Shown piece after piece: positions 45,701 to 53,400 of a stretch of 64,000 nt of DNA. How positions within the stretch are numbered: position 1 is the stretch's first letter; each line of letters opens with the position of its first letter. The position numbers were made by a program, and so were the translations under genes. This stretch comes from Rhodothermales bacterium (lineage in GTDB: Bacteria > Bacteroidota > Rhodothermia > Rhodothermales > UBA10348): positions 1 through 64,000 of the forward strand of contig JAVJVN010000014.1 in NCBI GenBank assembly GCA_040221055.1. Reading direction: 5' to 3'. The notes under the pieces are model-generated. The model had not been told where the DNA came from and searched no databases. It was given only the letters and a program-made list of their open reading frames with translations.

Positions 45701-46207
45701 GGTTCGTCCGTGACCGTCATGCCCGATTCCGTCCTTCGCCTGACGGGGTCCATGGCACTGAACGTGGTCAGGGACAACTTCGGCAACACGTCCAGCAACA
45801 GCGATACGAACTTCGGATCGGTCATCCAGCTGGAGGCCGGCTACAAGATCATCGACTACACCTTCCTGGGCATTACGTACTACAACCAGCAGTACCGCTC
45901 CACGGTCGATACGTACTTCTCTCCCCGCAACTACCAGGTCTACGACTTCTTCCTCGAGTACGAGAAGGAGATGCCGTTGACGTGGTACATCCGGGTTCGT
46001 GGCGCCATGGGCATGATCGCCCAGAGCAGCGGGTTCATTTCCCGCCGATTCGAGGTGGACTACATCAAACGCCTGGGACGGAATTTTTCCGTGACGCTGA
46101 GCTCATCGCTCGGAGCATCCACGCGTACGCTGGGATCGGGTTCGACCGCGTTCTTCGACAAATACAACACGTTCACGTTCTCCGGAGCGTTGTACTGGAC
46201 GCTGTAG
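42800..46207 (+). CDS. TPR and outer-membrane beta-barrel exporter (PgaA/BcsC-like)
   Basis: The protein of 1135 residues has a signal peptide (cleavage near PSQAQDL), then about 750 residues of tetratricopeptide repeats (SRDFEKALELNPGSVEAR, QDACDQALKLNPNNREAKEC, YLEYGK-like helices), then an outer-membrane barrel of about 300-330 residues with alternating aromatic strands ending in FTFSGALYWTL. This is the architecture of PgaA, BcsC and PelB: periplasmic TPRs guide a polymer into a porin. It lies seven bases after the pseudo-ATPase gene and three bases before the glycosyltransferase gene. The frame opens at 42716, but 42800 provides the signal peptide. Confidence 0.88.
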   Translation: MNRIFRITILGFFLLLVALPSQAQDLVMQERASALIEESRYSEAIVLLNSVITPTTRDARLYLLRAEAHEGRGDLASASRDFEKALELNPGSVEARDGFRRVQQRQSGSAESGNSSLESLRRLVELNPDNLSYRIRLADALFESRRFREAATQYGEYLDRTQGTPDIVQSYLIAIAGYEGDNDLGERVAEKYTKMYSNNDDLWMRLGYFRLWQSKNKLAQDACDQALKLNPNNREAKECLGNAQDPGLASGAQSQYPIDVLFRELQADPGNDSKRFQLVDLLVDAGRYFEARQQLDRLANPHRSTDMWQERSRLVENRMQTEPARQGPSTFIVDVLQRRLERNPDNDEDRFQLAEAFIKYNRYFEAYDQLVILEPRHGQDQRWLALFMQADQGLLDVNGNSPIYPIDRYTYRLRFNPTDMQLRYNLVDELVAAERFAEAYDVLIDPRYSNPADPGYQGRFASIERTRQAIARQKIQELEAVLAQDPRNEAALREIIPNYNIVGRADDAIRTYVRLIELRPEDRQIRIDYVNALRLSGYAEQAVVQSRWLADRDPQNPEIQRLYVMSQIGAGQLDARGESFLVALLALHGNDPELLFEAASYRLATGNVAAATEMTDRLEALNEQSYAQRVDTLRLLISREEMRAEEQQRVAILNEARRQVTARQFQAAIASYERYFEAAGRRTRAELKEFAQVQAAANNFDESISIFKALLSESWDFPTAKELARTQLTREDYSGALGTLERLQAENPRDYEVRFMQAEALRQLGMYEQAQAIYDEARGLAQDSEYVNERVVSIDGDIRAAIAQSGEWTGYDFAGVIVPTSSATRSRGGGTRYDRWAQGMQTQVTLPINTVLTAGVNSHFISGTRRLVPNSEVVRGRVNQIFMGGYIDLTPPFLSKRASYSNRISTEFGLYDYEGARTVVYGGIRYWRQELGSYEASVGLRTGEGTIDLWSPGGAQFNLRLTQFDVKGSSVTVMPDSVLRLTGSMALNVVRDNFGNTSSNSDTNFGSVIQLEAGYKIIDYTFLGITYYNQQYRSTVDTYFSPRNYQVYDFFLEYEKEMPLTWYIRVRGAMGMIAQSSGFISRRFEVDYIKRLGRNFSVTLSSSLGASTRTLGSGSTAFFDKYNTFTFSGALYWTL

Positions 46208-46210
46208 CCC

Positions 46211-47701
46211 ATGCCTGAAACCAACGATATCCAGCAGCAGACCGGGACGGAATTGTCCCCATCGGGCATCCCGGTGGTCCGGCAGTCCTTCATGCCCGTG
46301 CGCCGCAAGGAGGATGACCTCCCCACCGCCGCGGAAACGGAGGAGTCACTGTTCCGACGGGTCTTCCTGTACGGCTTCCTGTCCCTGGCCCTGTTCATCC
46401 TGATCTACGTCTTTCTGTACGATCCGGGCGGGTACCTCTTCCGGTTTACGGGGTGGAGTTCGAACCTGCGGGGCAGCGGGCTCATTGTGTATTCCTCCAT
46501 CGTGGCCCTGGTCCTCTTCCTGGTCATCCTGCTGTTCCGGTACCTGTCGCTCATGAACATGGCGTACCTGAATACGGTGCGTCATACCGTGAGGACGGGC
46601 CACGATGAGACGTTCCTGCCGGGTATTTCCATCATCGTGCCGGCCTACAACGAAGGCAAGCTCCTTCAGAGCACCATCAAGTCACTGGTGTACATGGAGT
46701 ACCCCAAGTTCGAGATCATCATCGTGGATGATGGTTCGACGGACGATACCCGGCAGGTGGCCCGCGGCCTTGTGGGCCATTACCGTGACGGTGCCGTGGA
46801 AGTCCGCCTGGTCGAAAAGTCCAACGGCGGCAAGTCCACCGCGTTGAACGCCGGAATCCAGGTTTCCCGCTATGACTTCCTGCTGAATGTGGACGGGGAC
46901 TCGCAGCTGTCACCCGATACATTGCGCAAGGCCATCCGCCATTTCGTGGATCCCCGTCTGGGCGCCATTGCGGGCAACGTGAAGGTGCTCAACCGGAACA
47001 ACATCTGGACGACCCTGCAAGCGCTGGAGTATGTGGAAGGCCTGAACATGGCCCGGTCCGCGCAGTCCGTGGTCAAGCTTGTGAACATCATTCCGGGACC
47101 GCTCGGGCTGTTCCGCAAGCAGGCCATCCTGGATGCCGGCTGGTACAGCTCCGATACGTTTGCAGAAGACGCCGACATCACACTCAAAATCCTGCGCGCC
47201 GGCTGGCGCGTGGAGTATGAGCCGGATGCCAAATCCTATACGGAAGCACCGGACCGGATTGTGGATCTCCTGAAGCAACGCTACCGCTGGACGCGGGGCA
47301 TCCTCCAGGCCGTTCGCAAGCACCGGGACTTGTTCTTCAACCCGACCATCAATTTCGGGGGGACCATCGTGATGTGGTCCATGGCGTTCGAGTCGCTGAT
47401 CTGGCCCATCATGAACGTGTTCGCGAACGCCTACTTCATTTTCATCGCGCTTGTGTTCAACATGAGCTACTACCTGGTCTATTGGTGGCTCTCCCTGACC
47501 ATCCTGGATCTCATTGCCGCTCTGTATTGTATTGCGGTGGAGAAGGAGGAAATCCGTCTGGTCTTCTACTCGCTGTTCTACCGGCTCTTCTTCATCCTCA
47601 TCATCGATGTCTGCAAGACCTTTGCAACCATCGAGGAATTCCTGGGCTTCGGAATGAACTGGGGCAAGCTGGAACGGATTGGCACGGGCGCCCGCAAGTA
47701 G
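46211..47701 (+). CDS. Membrane glycosyltransferase family 2 (PgaC/BcsA-like synthase)
   Basis: The 496-residue processive GT2 synthase has two N-terminal membrane helices (about residues 50-70 and 93-115). The catalytic domain contains IVDDGSTDDT, the DxD in NVDGDSQLS, the catalytic Asp in FAEDADITLK and the acceptor motif QRYRWTRG (about residue 355). Three or more C-terminal helices follow. It has no PilZ domain. The motif set suits a beta-linked polymer such as poly-N-acetylglucosamine or cellulose; the sugar cannot be told from sequence. It lies three bases after the TPR-barrel gene and would polymerise and extrude the chain through the inner membrane. Confidence 0.92.
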   Translation: MPETNDIQQQTGTELSPSGIPVVRQSFMPVRRKEDDLPTAAETEESLFRRVFLYGFLSLALFILIYVFLYDPGGYLFRFTGWSSNLRGSGLIVYSSIVALVLFLVILLFRYLSLMNMAYLNTVRHTVRTGHDETFLPGISIIVPAYNEGKLLQSTIKSLVYMEYPKFEIIIVDDGSTDDTRQVARGLVGHYRDGAVEVRLVEKSNGGKSTALNAGIQVSRYDFLLNVDGDSQLSPDTLRKAIRHFVDPRLGAIAGNVKVLNRNNIWTTLQALEYVEGLNMARSAQSVVKLVNIIPGPLGLFRKQAILDAGWYSSDTFAEDADITLKILRAGWRVEYEPDAKSYTEAPDRIVDLLKQRYRWTRGILQAVRKHRDLFFNPTINFGGTIVMWSMAFESLIWPIMNVFANAYFIFIALVFNMSYYLVYWWLSLTILDLIAALYCIAVEKEEIRLVFYSLFYRLFFILIIDVCKTFATIEEFLGFGMNWGKLERIGTGARK

Positions 47702-47809
47702 GCCCTGTCGGGACGCCAGCGTGCGTCTCATTTTGATCGATTCGCACGGAACTGATACGGATTCCAATGAAAAGCGATCATTTCAGGCTCTCAGACCACA
47801 TTACGCAAA

Positions 47810-47828
47810 TTGGGCACACTGTTTGTTG
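47810..47828 (+). promoter_or_regulatory. Candidate sigma-54-like site before the small membrane gene
   Basis: In the 172-base gap after the glycosyltransferase gene, GGGCAC-N5-TTGT resembles a -24/-12 element with two deviations (GGGCAC for TGGCAC, GT for GC). It is about 46 bases before the ATG at 47874. It shares the same type of -12 deviation with the candidate at 41256, which argues either for a local variant or for chance. Confidence 0.2.
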
Positions 47829-47873
47829 TACCCTGTTTGACATTCCCTGAACGCTCACGACGAGACTCGACCC

Positions 47874-48356
47874 ATGGAACTCGTTCCCATTCTTTCGACC
47901 ATCATTCTTGTAGGCACCATCGCCACGTTCATCCTGGCCGTGGCGGCTTACGTGCTCTACAAGATCCGCGAACGCCGCGCCCACGAGGAAGGCGGTCTGC
48001 AGGTCCAACCTGCCCAGGAGCCCCACGTCCTGGTCGCACCACAGCAGCCGCAAATGATTCAGCAGCCGCAATACCAGCAGCCGCAGTATCAGCAGCAGCC
48101 GCAGACCAACGTCTACGTAGGCAGCCAGCAGGAACAGGCCGGCGCGACGCGCTCCGCTGTTCCGTCCGGCTCCTCGCCATCCCAGACGCCGCAGGCCCGT
48201 CCGCCCCAGGTGGCCCAGCCTTCGCAGCAGAACTCCTTGTTCTGGGAATACACCGACGAAGGTTTCGTACCCGTCCGTCCTGACGACGTGCAGGAACGGG
48301 AAGAAGACACGCGTCGCGGAAGTGAATCCAGCGACGAAGGCTACGCCTGGTTGTAA
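47874..48356 (+). CDS. Small Pro/Gln-rich single-pass membrane protein
   Basis: The 160-residue protein has one N-terminal membrane helix (about residues 5-28, LSTIILVGTIATFILAVAAYVLY), a basic stop-transfer end (KIRERR), then a Pro/Gln-rich low-complexity stretch with short repeats (QPQYQQPQYQQQPQ, about residues 58-77) and an acidic C-terminus with WEYTDEGFVPVRPDD. No family is recognised. The gene lies two bases before the first deacetylase-like gene, so it belongs to the exopolysaccharide operon and could be a scaffold in the inner membrane, as small accessory subunits are in other synthase-dependent systems. Confidence 0.65.
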   Translation: MELVPILSTIILVGTIATFILAVAAYVLYKIRERRAHEEGGLQVQPAQEPHVLVAPQQPQMIQQPQYQQPQYQQQPQTNVYVGSQQEQAGATRSAVPSGSSPSQTPQARPPQVAQPSQQNSLFWEYTDEGFVPVRPDDVQEREEDTRRGSESSDEGYAWL

Positions 48357-48358
48357 TC

Positions 48359-50683
48359 ATGCGCACCCTCCAACTCGAAAGGATCAGCACCATTTGGTTC
48401 CTGACGCTCGGCGTGACTTCGCTGGCGGCAGGAATCCTGGTGTACATCCTGCTTTTGGAGAGTGCCTTGGGTGCGTTCAGTATCCGTGAGGCCTCTCCGA
48501 CGCAGATCGGCGTCGATACGCGCCCCCGGATTGCCCTTCTGAACAGTGAATACACGAAGGAAGCCCACAAAATCCTGAACCTCCGCGATACGAGCACGGC
48601 GTGGGTCGACCAGACGCTCATTTCCTGGCGGGAGTTCTTCATCAACCAGAAGCCGCTCATTCCCTTCACGGACATCAGTGATGATGACCTGGAATACGGC
48701 GATCTCTCGGAATATCAGGTACTCGTGCTGCCGTCCGTCCGGGCCATGAGCGACCTGCAGATCCAGCGTGTCCAGGAATTCATGCAGAACGGAGGCAGCG
48801 TGATGGCCACATGGACGCCGGGAATCTATCGTCCCGACGGGTCGTGGCGCGGCTGGAGCTTCATGGAAGAGACCTTCGGGGTCGAGTTCGAGGACTTCGT
48901 GGAGCGCGGGCAGGGAAACTTCCGCGTCTATGCCGACACGTTCCCCGGCCAGATGCTCGACGGCATCTATCTGCCACGATACCTGACGGAATCGGATCGA
49001 TTCATTCCACCATCCACCGGTGATGAAGGCCATGAGGCATTCCGGGCGAATCAACAGCGCCGTGCATCCGAAATGGACTTCCCTCCGCTCCAGGACTACG
49101 TCTGGTTCGATACGCTGAACTCCGCCCAGCCAACGGTCGACTGGGCACGTGCCCGCCAGATCCGTGCAGAAATTCGCGACCTGGATGGTTCGCTCCGTGA
49201 GCAGGATGCCGTGGTGGTGTCCTATTTCACCTGGACCGGCCGGGACCTTGGCGACGACATTCCATTCCCCCGTACGAGTGGCGGTATTCGTCGTCTCACG
49301 CTGCGAGCGGGTACCCCCATCTCTGCCGACATTCCGCCGGGGTATCGCGTCAAGATCCAGGTCTACAATCCGGGCGTGAAAGTCCGCGTGGTGGACGAGG
49401 ACCGGGCAAAGGCGGCCGCGTTCTGGTTCGACTTCGCTACCGAGGACCTGGTCAGCCAGGACCAGTTGACCGAGTCCTCCGGCATTGTCTATGGCAATTA
49501 CGGAGCGGGTCGCTTCGTCTACATGGGATTCCAGCGCAACGCCATGGGCGTCGGACCGGACGACGCCGAGGACTGGGAAATCCTGCAATACTATTTCCGG
49601 AACACCATGAACTACCTGCGTCGTCTGCCGACGATATGGGTACACGACTGGCCGTACAACTACACGGCGGCTGCCATGGTGACCGGAGCGGCAGAGTCGT
49701 CGGAGGGCATTGGTCGCTTCGCGTCGTTTGCCGACATGTTGGACAGGCAGGATGTGCCGGGAACATGGCTCGTCAAGCCTGAACAGGCCGCTCCGCACAC
49801 GTCTCTTCTGCGCCGCCTGCACCGGACCGGGGACGTGGCGGTGTACGATACGCTTCGCGTGGAGGCAGATGGTTTGCCCGAGAATCAGGCGGTCCGGCTG
49901 CAACGGATGCGGGACATGCTGGAATCCATCGTGGATGGACGCGTACAAGGGTACCGTTCCACCGAGCGCGGCATACTGGGTCGGAATACGATGGGTGGAC
50001 TCACGCGTGCCGGCTACACCTATTTCATGCCGGATTCCATCGGTCGCCGGATTGCCCCGAAAATCATGGGCTTCCCCTACGAAACGCTCACTCGGATTGG
50101 CACGACCATCAAGGGCGAACAGGACGTGTTGCGCGACCTGGACGAGAGCGGACGCGATTTGCTCACCGGCCTCATGCTGGAGGATGTGAACCGCATCCAG
50201 TATGAAGGCGGACTGTACAATCTCGTTTACAATCCCGAAACCATCGGGTCGGGGACACTGAACACACTCGTCTCCACACTGAAGGACGGCGATTTCTGGA
50301 TTGCGCCCGGTGACTCCATTGCCCTGTGGTGGCGTTTGAAGAAGGGTCTGAATGCCGACGTGGAGCAACGCAGCCCGTCCCGTATTTTCGTGCGCGTCTC
50401 GAATGATAACGGACATACGGCCAAGGAAGCCACGGTATCCATTTCATTGGGCCGTTCGGTCACGGCCGTGAACGTGCGTCCGGAGCTCATCAATATTTTC
50501 CGGCCCGTTCCGGACGAAGTGGACATCCCTCCGTATCGCCTGCGTGAAAACGGCACCATCCTGGAGTTGTCCATCCGCGAATTGAAGCCACAGCAGTACC
50601 GGATTTTCCACGTCGATCTCCTGGACGAGCGGTTTGCCCTCCATGATCAGAACAGGAACAGTGACGAAGGGGGAGGCGAATGA
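48359..50683 (+). CDS. Membrane-anchored amidotransferase-fold/pseudo-deacetylase protein A
   Basis: The 774-residue protein has one N-terminal membrane helix (about residues 12-35) and a large exported part. Residues about 55-190 look like a class I amidotransferase/beta-galactosidase trimerisation-type fold (RIALLNSEYTKEA, YQVLVLPSVRAMSDLQIQRVQEF). A region near 435-620 resembles a CE4 polysaccharide deacetylase (AAAMVTGAAESSEGIGRF, QDVPGTWLVKPE), but the metal Asp and the HxxxH are missing. A beta-rich C-terminus follows. It overlaps the next gene by four bases, and the two proteins look like divergent paralogues. It may bind or shape the polymer rather than deacetylate it. The domain calls come from pattern reading only. 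Confidence 0.65.
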   Translation: MRTLQLERISTIWFLTLGVTSLAAGILVYILLLESALGAFSIREASPTQIGVDTRPRIALLNSEYTKEAHKILNLRDTSTAWVDQTLISWREFFINQKPLIPFTDISDDDLEYGDLSEYQVLVLPSVRAMSDLQIQRVQEFMQNGGSVMATWTPGIYRPDGSWRGWSFMEETFGVEFEDFVERGQGNFRVYADTFPGQMLDGIYLPRYLTESDRFIPPSTGDEGHEAFRANQQRRASEMDFPPLQDYVWFDTLNSAQPTVDWARARQIRAEIRDLDGSLREQDAVVVSYFTWTGRDLGDDIPFPRTSGGIRRLTLRAGTPISADIPPGYRVKIQVYNPGVKVRVVDEDRAKAAAFWFDFATEDLVSQDQLTESSGIVYGNYGAGRFVYMGFQRNAMGVGPDDAEDWEILQYYFRNTMNYLRRLPTIWVHDWPYNYTAAAMVTGAAESSEGIGRFASFADMLDRQDVPGTWLVKPEQAAPHTSLLRRLHRTGDVAVYDTLRVEADGLPENQAVRLQRMRDMLESIVDGRVQGYRSTERGILGRNTMGGLTRAGYTYFMPDSIGRRIAPKIMGFPYETLTRIGTTIKGEQDVLRDLDESGRDLLTGLMLEDVNRIQYEGGLYNLVYNPETIGSGTLNTLVSTLKDGDFWIAPGDSIALWWRLKKGLNADVEQRSPSRIFVRVSNDNGHTAKEATVSISLGRSVTAVNVRPELINIFRPVPDEVDIPPYRLRENGTILELSIRELKPQQYRIFHVDLLDERFALHDQNRNSDEGGGE

Positions 50684-52620
50684 GGCTCCGGCTTCTTCCA
50701 TATCCATCCCGTCAGGCCGGGCTCTGCGCCACATTGGTGCTCACGCTGTGCGCGTTGTACCTCTTGCCGTCTACCGCGCTCTCCCAGCCTGTACAGAAAT
50801 TCGTGACGCTGCAGGCCCCCGCGCGCACCGTTGCAACGGATCTGTCGGACCTGCTGGCCGACCAGAAGCCGCGCGTGGCCCTCTATACGGCGACGCACAC
50901 CCGGACCTATGTCGGAGGAAATGCCCGACTGGTCGACGATGCGGTCTATTTCTGGGAATTGTTGCTGCTGGGTCTGCGACTTCCTTACGACTCGATTGAC
51001 GACCGGGACATCGACCGGCGCATTGACAAGGATTATGAAATCCTGATCATGCCCGTTGCCGAGGCGCTCTCGGACCGGCAGAAGCGCCGACTGCGCGAAT
51101 ATGTCCGGGATGGCGGAAATATCATTGCTTCCGGCCGATTCGGAATGTTCGATGAACAGGGCAACCGGACCGATGGCGGGTTCTTCCGGGACATGGTGGG
51201 CGCGGAGTTCGTTGAGAACGTGCCCGGCCAGCCCTACGGATACCTCCAGACATTGACCGGGAAAGGCCCCGTGTCGGCCGGCGTGGACCCTGGATACCAG
51301 TTGAATATTGCGGCCCAGCAGCCCCTGGCGGCTGCCCGTCCGGTCGAAGGAATGGGTCTGGGGCGCGTGGTCACCTATGCTCCTTCCGATCAGGCGGCCT
51401 TCGATTCGCTCACGACGGCCGTATACAACCACTCCGACGACGGTCACGTGTTGTGGACCCGGTTTCATGCCCACGAGGTGTCCAGGGCGGACATGCAACA
51501 GTACATGTGGCAGCGGCTCGTGGTGAATTCCTTTGTGGACATGACAGGAGGAGTCAGCGTGTCGGTGGCCCCGTGGCCGAACGCCCATCCCATGGCGCTC
51601 AGTGTCGCCGTGCTTCCGACAGTCGGGTATGACCCGCTGGCGTTCTCGGGAGGCGTGACCCAACTGCTGGATATCCTGGCCACGGCACGCGTTCCCGGCA
51701 GTTTCTATCTGACATCCACGGAACTGTCGTCCCTGAATGACCTGCGCAACCGTCTGATTACGGCCGGTGAAGTCGGTGTGACCGCTGAAAGTGATCGGGT
51801 GCTGAAGGGGCAACCCATGGAAGTGCAACGCGACCGGATCATGAAGGCGAAGCGTGACCTCGGCATTGAAACCCTGCACGGCATCTATCCCCCCGGTGGA
51901 TTTTTCGACGGAAACACCATCCGCGTGATGGACGACCTGGCCGTCGACTATCTGGTATTGCCGGGTCTGGACTCCTGGGCACCCGGGGAGCTCAACTGGT
52001 GGAACCATGTGGACTACCGGGAGCGCCTGAACCAGGACGAAGTGATCGAAGAAACGCCGCAGGTCGAACTGTTCGTGCCGGGCGGAAGTACGGCCAGTCA
52101 GCAACCCCAGCCAACCGGCCCTCCTCCGAAAACGTTGCCGGATCCCGTAGCGACGGTCTCCATCATTGAAGGCATTGCTCCGACATTCGAGGCATCGTAC
52201 CGCCTGGTCCGGGACGTGAACGGCCACTACGTACTGCCCTATTACCCGGAAACCTACTCGGCCCGGACGACATCGGCCGCCGACCTGGAACGGACGCTGG
52301 CCCTGGCCCGCTCGGAACGGGCATGGATTGCCACCGTGAGCGACGCGCTCATCTGGTGGCGTCAGCGTCAGAGCATCCGGCCGCTCATCGTGTCGCTGGG
52401 TCGGCAGGAAATGCACATTGACGTCAACAACGACAGTGAATCGATTGTGGACGGTGCCGTACTGGAGATCAAGATGGGCGACCAGCGCTTCCGCAACATG
52501 CGGGTGGCCGGTGGCGAAGGGGAAGTCCGGTATGAGGAGGAGTCCGGTGTGGCCTATGTCCACTTGCCGACCCTCGACCTGGGGCCCCGCCGCGTGGTCC
52601 TCACATGGGACCGGCGTTGA
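50680..52620 (+). CDS. Secreted amidotransferase-fold/pseudo-deacetylase protein B
   Basis: The 646-residue protein has a signal peptide (cleavage near STALSQPV). Its layout repeats that of the preceding protein: an amidotransferase-like segment (about residues 65-215, ILIMPVAEALSDRQKRRLREYV, GGNIIASGRFG), a CE4-like segment (about 300-480, MALSVAVLPTVGYDP, RVPGSFYLTSTE and a motif-3-like IYPPGGFFDG) and a beta-sandwich C-terminus ending RRVVLTWDRR. The Asp of motif 1 and the histidines of motif 2 are absent. A strong GGGGAGG Shine-Dalgarno precedes the ATG, unusual for this window. It is the last gene of the exopolysaccharide operon. Confidence 0.68.
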   Translation: MRLRLLPYPSRQAGLCATLVLTLCALYLLPSTALSQPVQKFVTLQAPARTVATDLSDLLADQKPRVALYTATHTRTYVGGNARLVDDAVYFWELLLLGLRLPYDSIDDRDIDRRIDKDYEILIMPVAEALSDRQKRRLREYVRDGGNIIASGRFGMFDEQGNRTDGGFFRDMVGAEFVENVPGQPYGYLQTLTGKGPVSAGVDPGYQLNIAAQQPLAAARPVEGMGLGRVVTYAPSDQAAFDSLTTAVYNHSDDGHVLWTRFHAHEVSRADMQQYMWQRLVVNSFVDMTGGVSVSVAPWPNAHPMALSVAVLPTVGYDPLAFSGGVTQLLDILATARVPGSFYLTSTELSSLNDLRNRLITAGEVGVTAESDRVLKGQPMEVQRDRIMKAKRDLGIETLHGIYPPGGFFDGNTIRVMDDLAVDYLVLPGLDSWAPGELNWWNHVDYRERLNQDEVIEETPQVELFVPGGSTASQQPQPTGPPPKTLPDPVATVSIIEGIAPTFEASYRLVRDVNGHYVLPYYPETYSARTTSAADLERTLALARSERAWIATVSDALIWWRQRQSIRPLIVSLGRQEMHIDVNNDSESIVDGAVLEIKMGDQRFRNMRVAGGEGEVRYEEESGVAYVHLPTLDLGPRRVVLTWDRR

Positions 52621-52644
52621 ACCAGCCTGCCCCTCTACTCTACC

Positions 52645-53400
52645 CTAGCGAAACGGGCGCTCCTTGCTGAGCATGCCCATGAGGTCATGCGTTCCCATGG
52701 GCCCGTGCCGGTAGATGAACGGCTCGCCATAGGTGGCTCCGATCCGGTACCCCGCCACGCGCATGCGCGCTTCTATCCACTGCATGAAGGCCGGATTCGA
52801 GATGAAAGTCTCGGGTTCGTCCGGCGCCGCGACGTAATCGGGCGAGTGGAACTGCGACGTGTAGGCTCTCAGCGCCTGCATGCGGCGCTCCCAGACATCC
52901 GATACGTCGACCACGAGCGTCGGCTCGAGCTCGATGGACTGGATGTAATGCAGGACGTGATGCGGCCGCCAGGCTTCCTGGAGAACGCCGTTTTCGTCCT
53001 TTGTTTCAATTTTCGTCAGACCCGACTGGAAGACGGCGTCCCCGACCAGTCGGGCGGCGGCCGGATGGTCCGGGTGCCGGCAGTCCGGCGCATTGATGAG
53101 CAGGATATGGGGCCGCAACGCCCGCAGGGTCCGGATGACTTTCAGGCGGTTCTCGTGCGTGTCGGCAATATCACCATCGGGGATGTCCAGGTTCAGGCGC
53201 GTTCGGACCCCGAGGATACGGGCGGCCTCGGCGGCCTCGGCCGCCCGACCGCTGACCGTGCCGCGCGAGCCCAGTTCGCCGCGCGTCAGGTCCACAATAC
53301 CCACCGAATGCCCCTGGTCGACCAGGCTGCAGATGGTTCCGCCGGCGAACAGTTCCACGTCGTCGGGGTGGGCTCCGAAGGCGACTACATCACAGGTCAT
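52645..53400 (-). CDS. bshB1: Bacillithiol biosynthesis deacetylase BshB1
   Basis: The 251-residue LmbE/PIG-L-fold zinc deacetylase removes acetyl from GlcNAc-malate in bacillithiol synthesis. The zinc motif is AFGAHPDDVELFAGG (about residues 8-22), with DLTRGELGSRGT and the later ligand DCRHPDHPAAARL. PDYVAAPDEPETFISN and the C-terminal SKERPFR fit BshB1. It overlaps the leuS start side by four bases and faces the exopolysaccharide operon tail to tail across 24 bases. bshC is on the other side of leuS; bshA is not in the window. Confidence 0.9.
   Translation of the reverse strand: MTCDVVAFGAHPDDVELFAGGTICSLVDQGHSVGIVDLTRGELGSRGTVSGRAAEAAEAARILGVRTRLNLDIPDGDIADTHENRLKVIRTLRALRPHILLINAPDCRHPDHPAAARLVGDAVFQSGLTKIETKDENGVLQEAWRPHHVLHYIQSIELEPTLVVDVSDVWERRMQALRAYTSQFHSPDYVAAPDEPETFISNPAFMQWIEARMRVAGYRIGATYGEPFIYRHGPMGTHDLMGMLSKERPFR

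Noticed and set aside
41335-52620. Direct assignment of the operon as a Pel locus
   Set aside because: There is no PelF-type glycosyltransferase, PelG transporter or PelA hydrolase domain; only the TPR-barrel and degenerate-GGDEF themes are shared. Naming it pel, pga or bcs is not supported.
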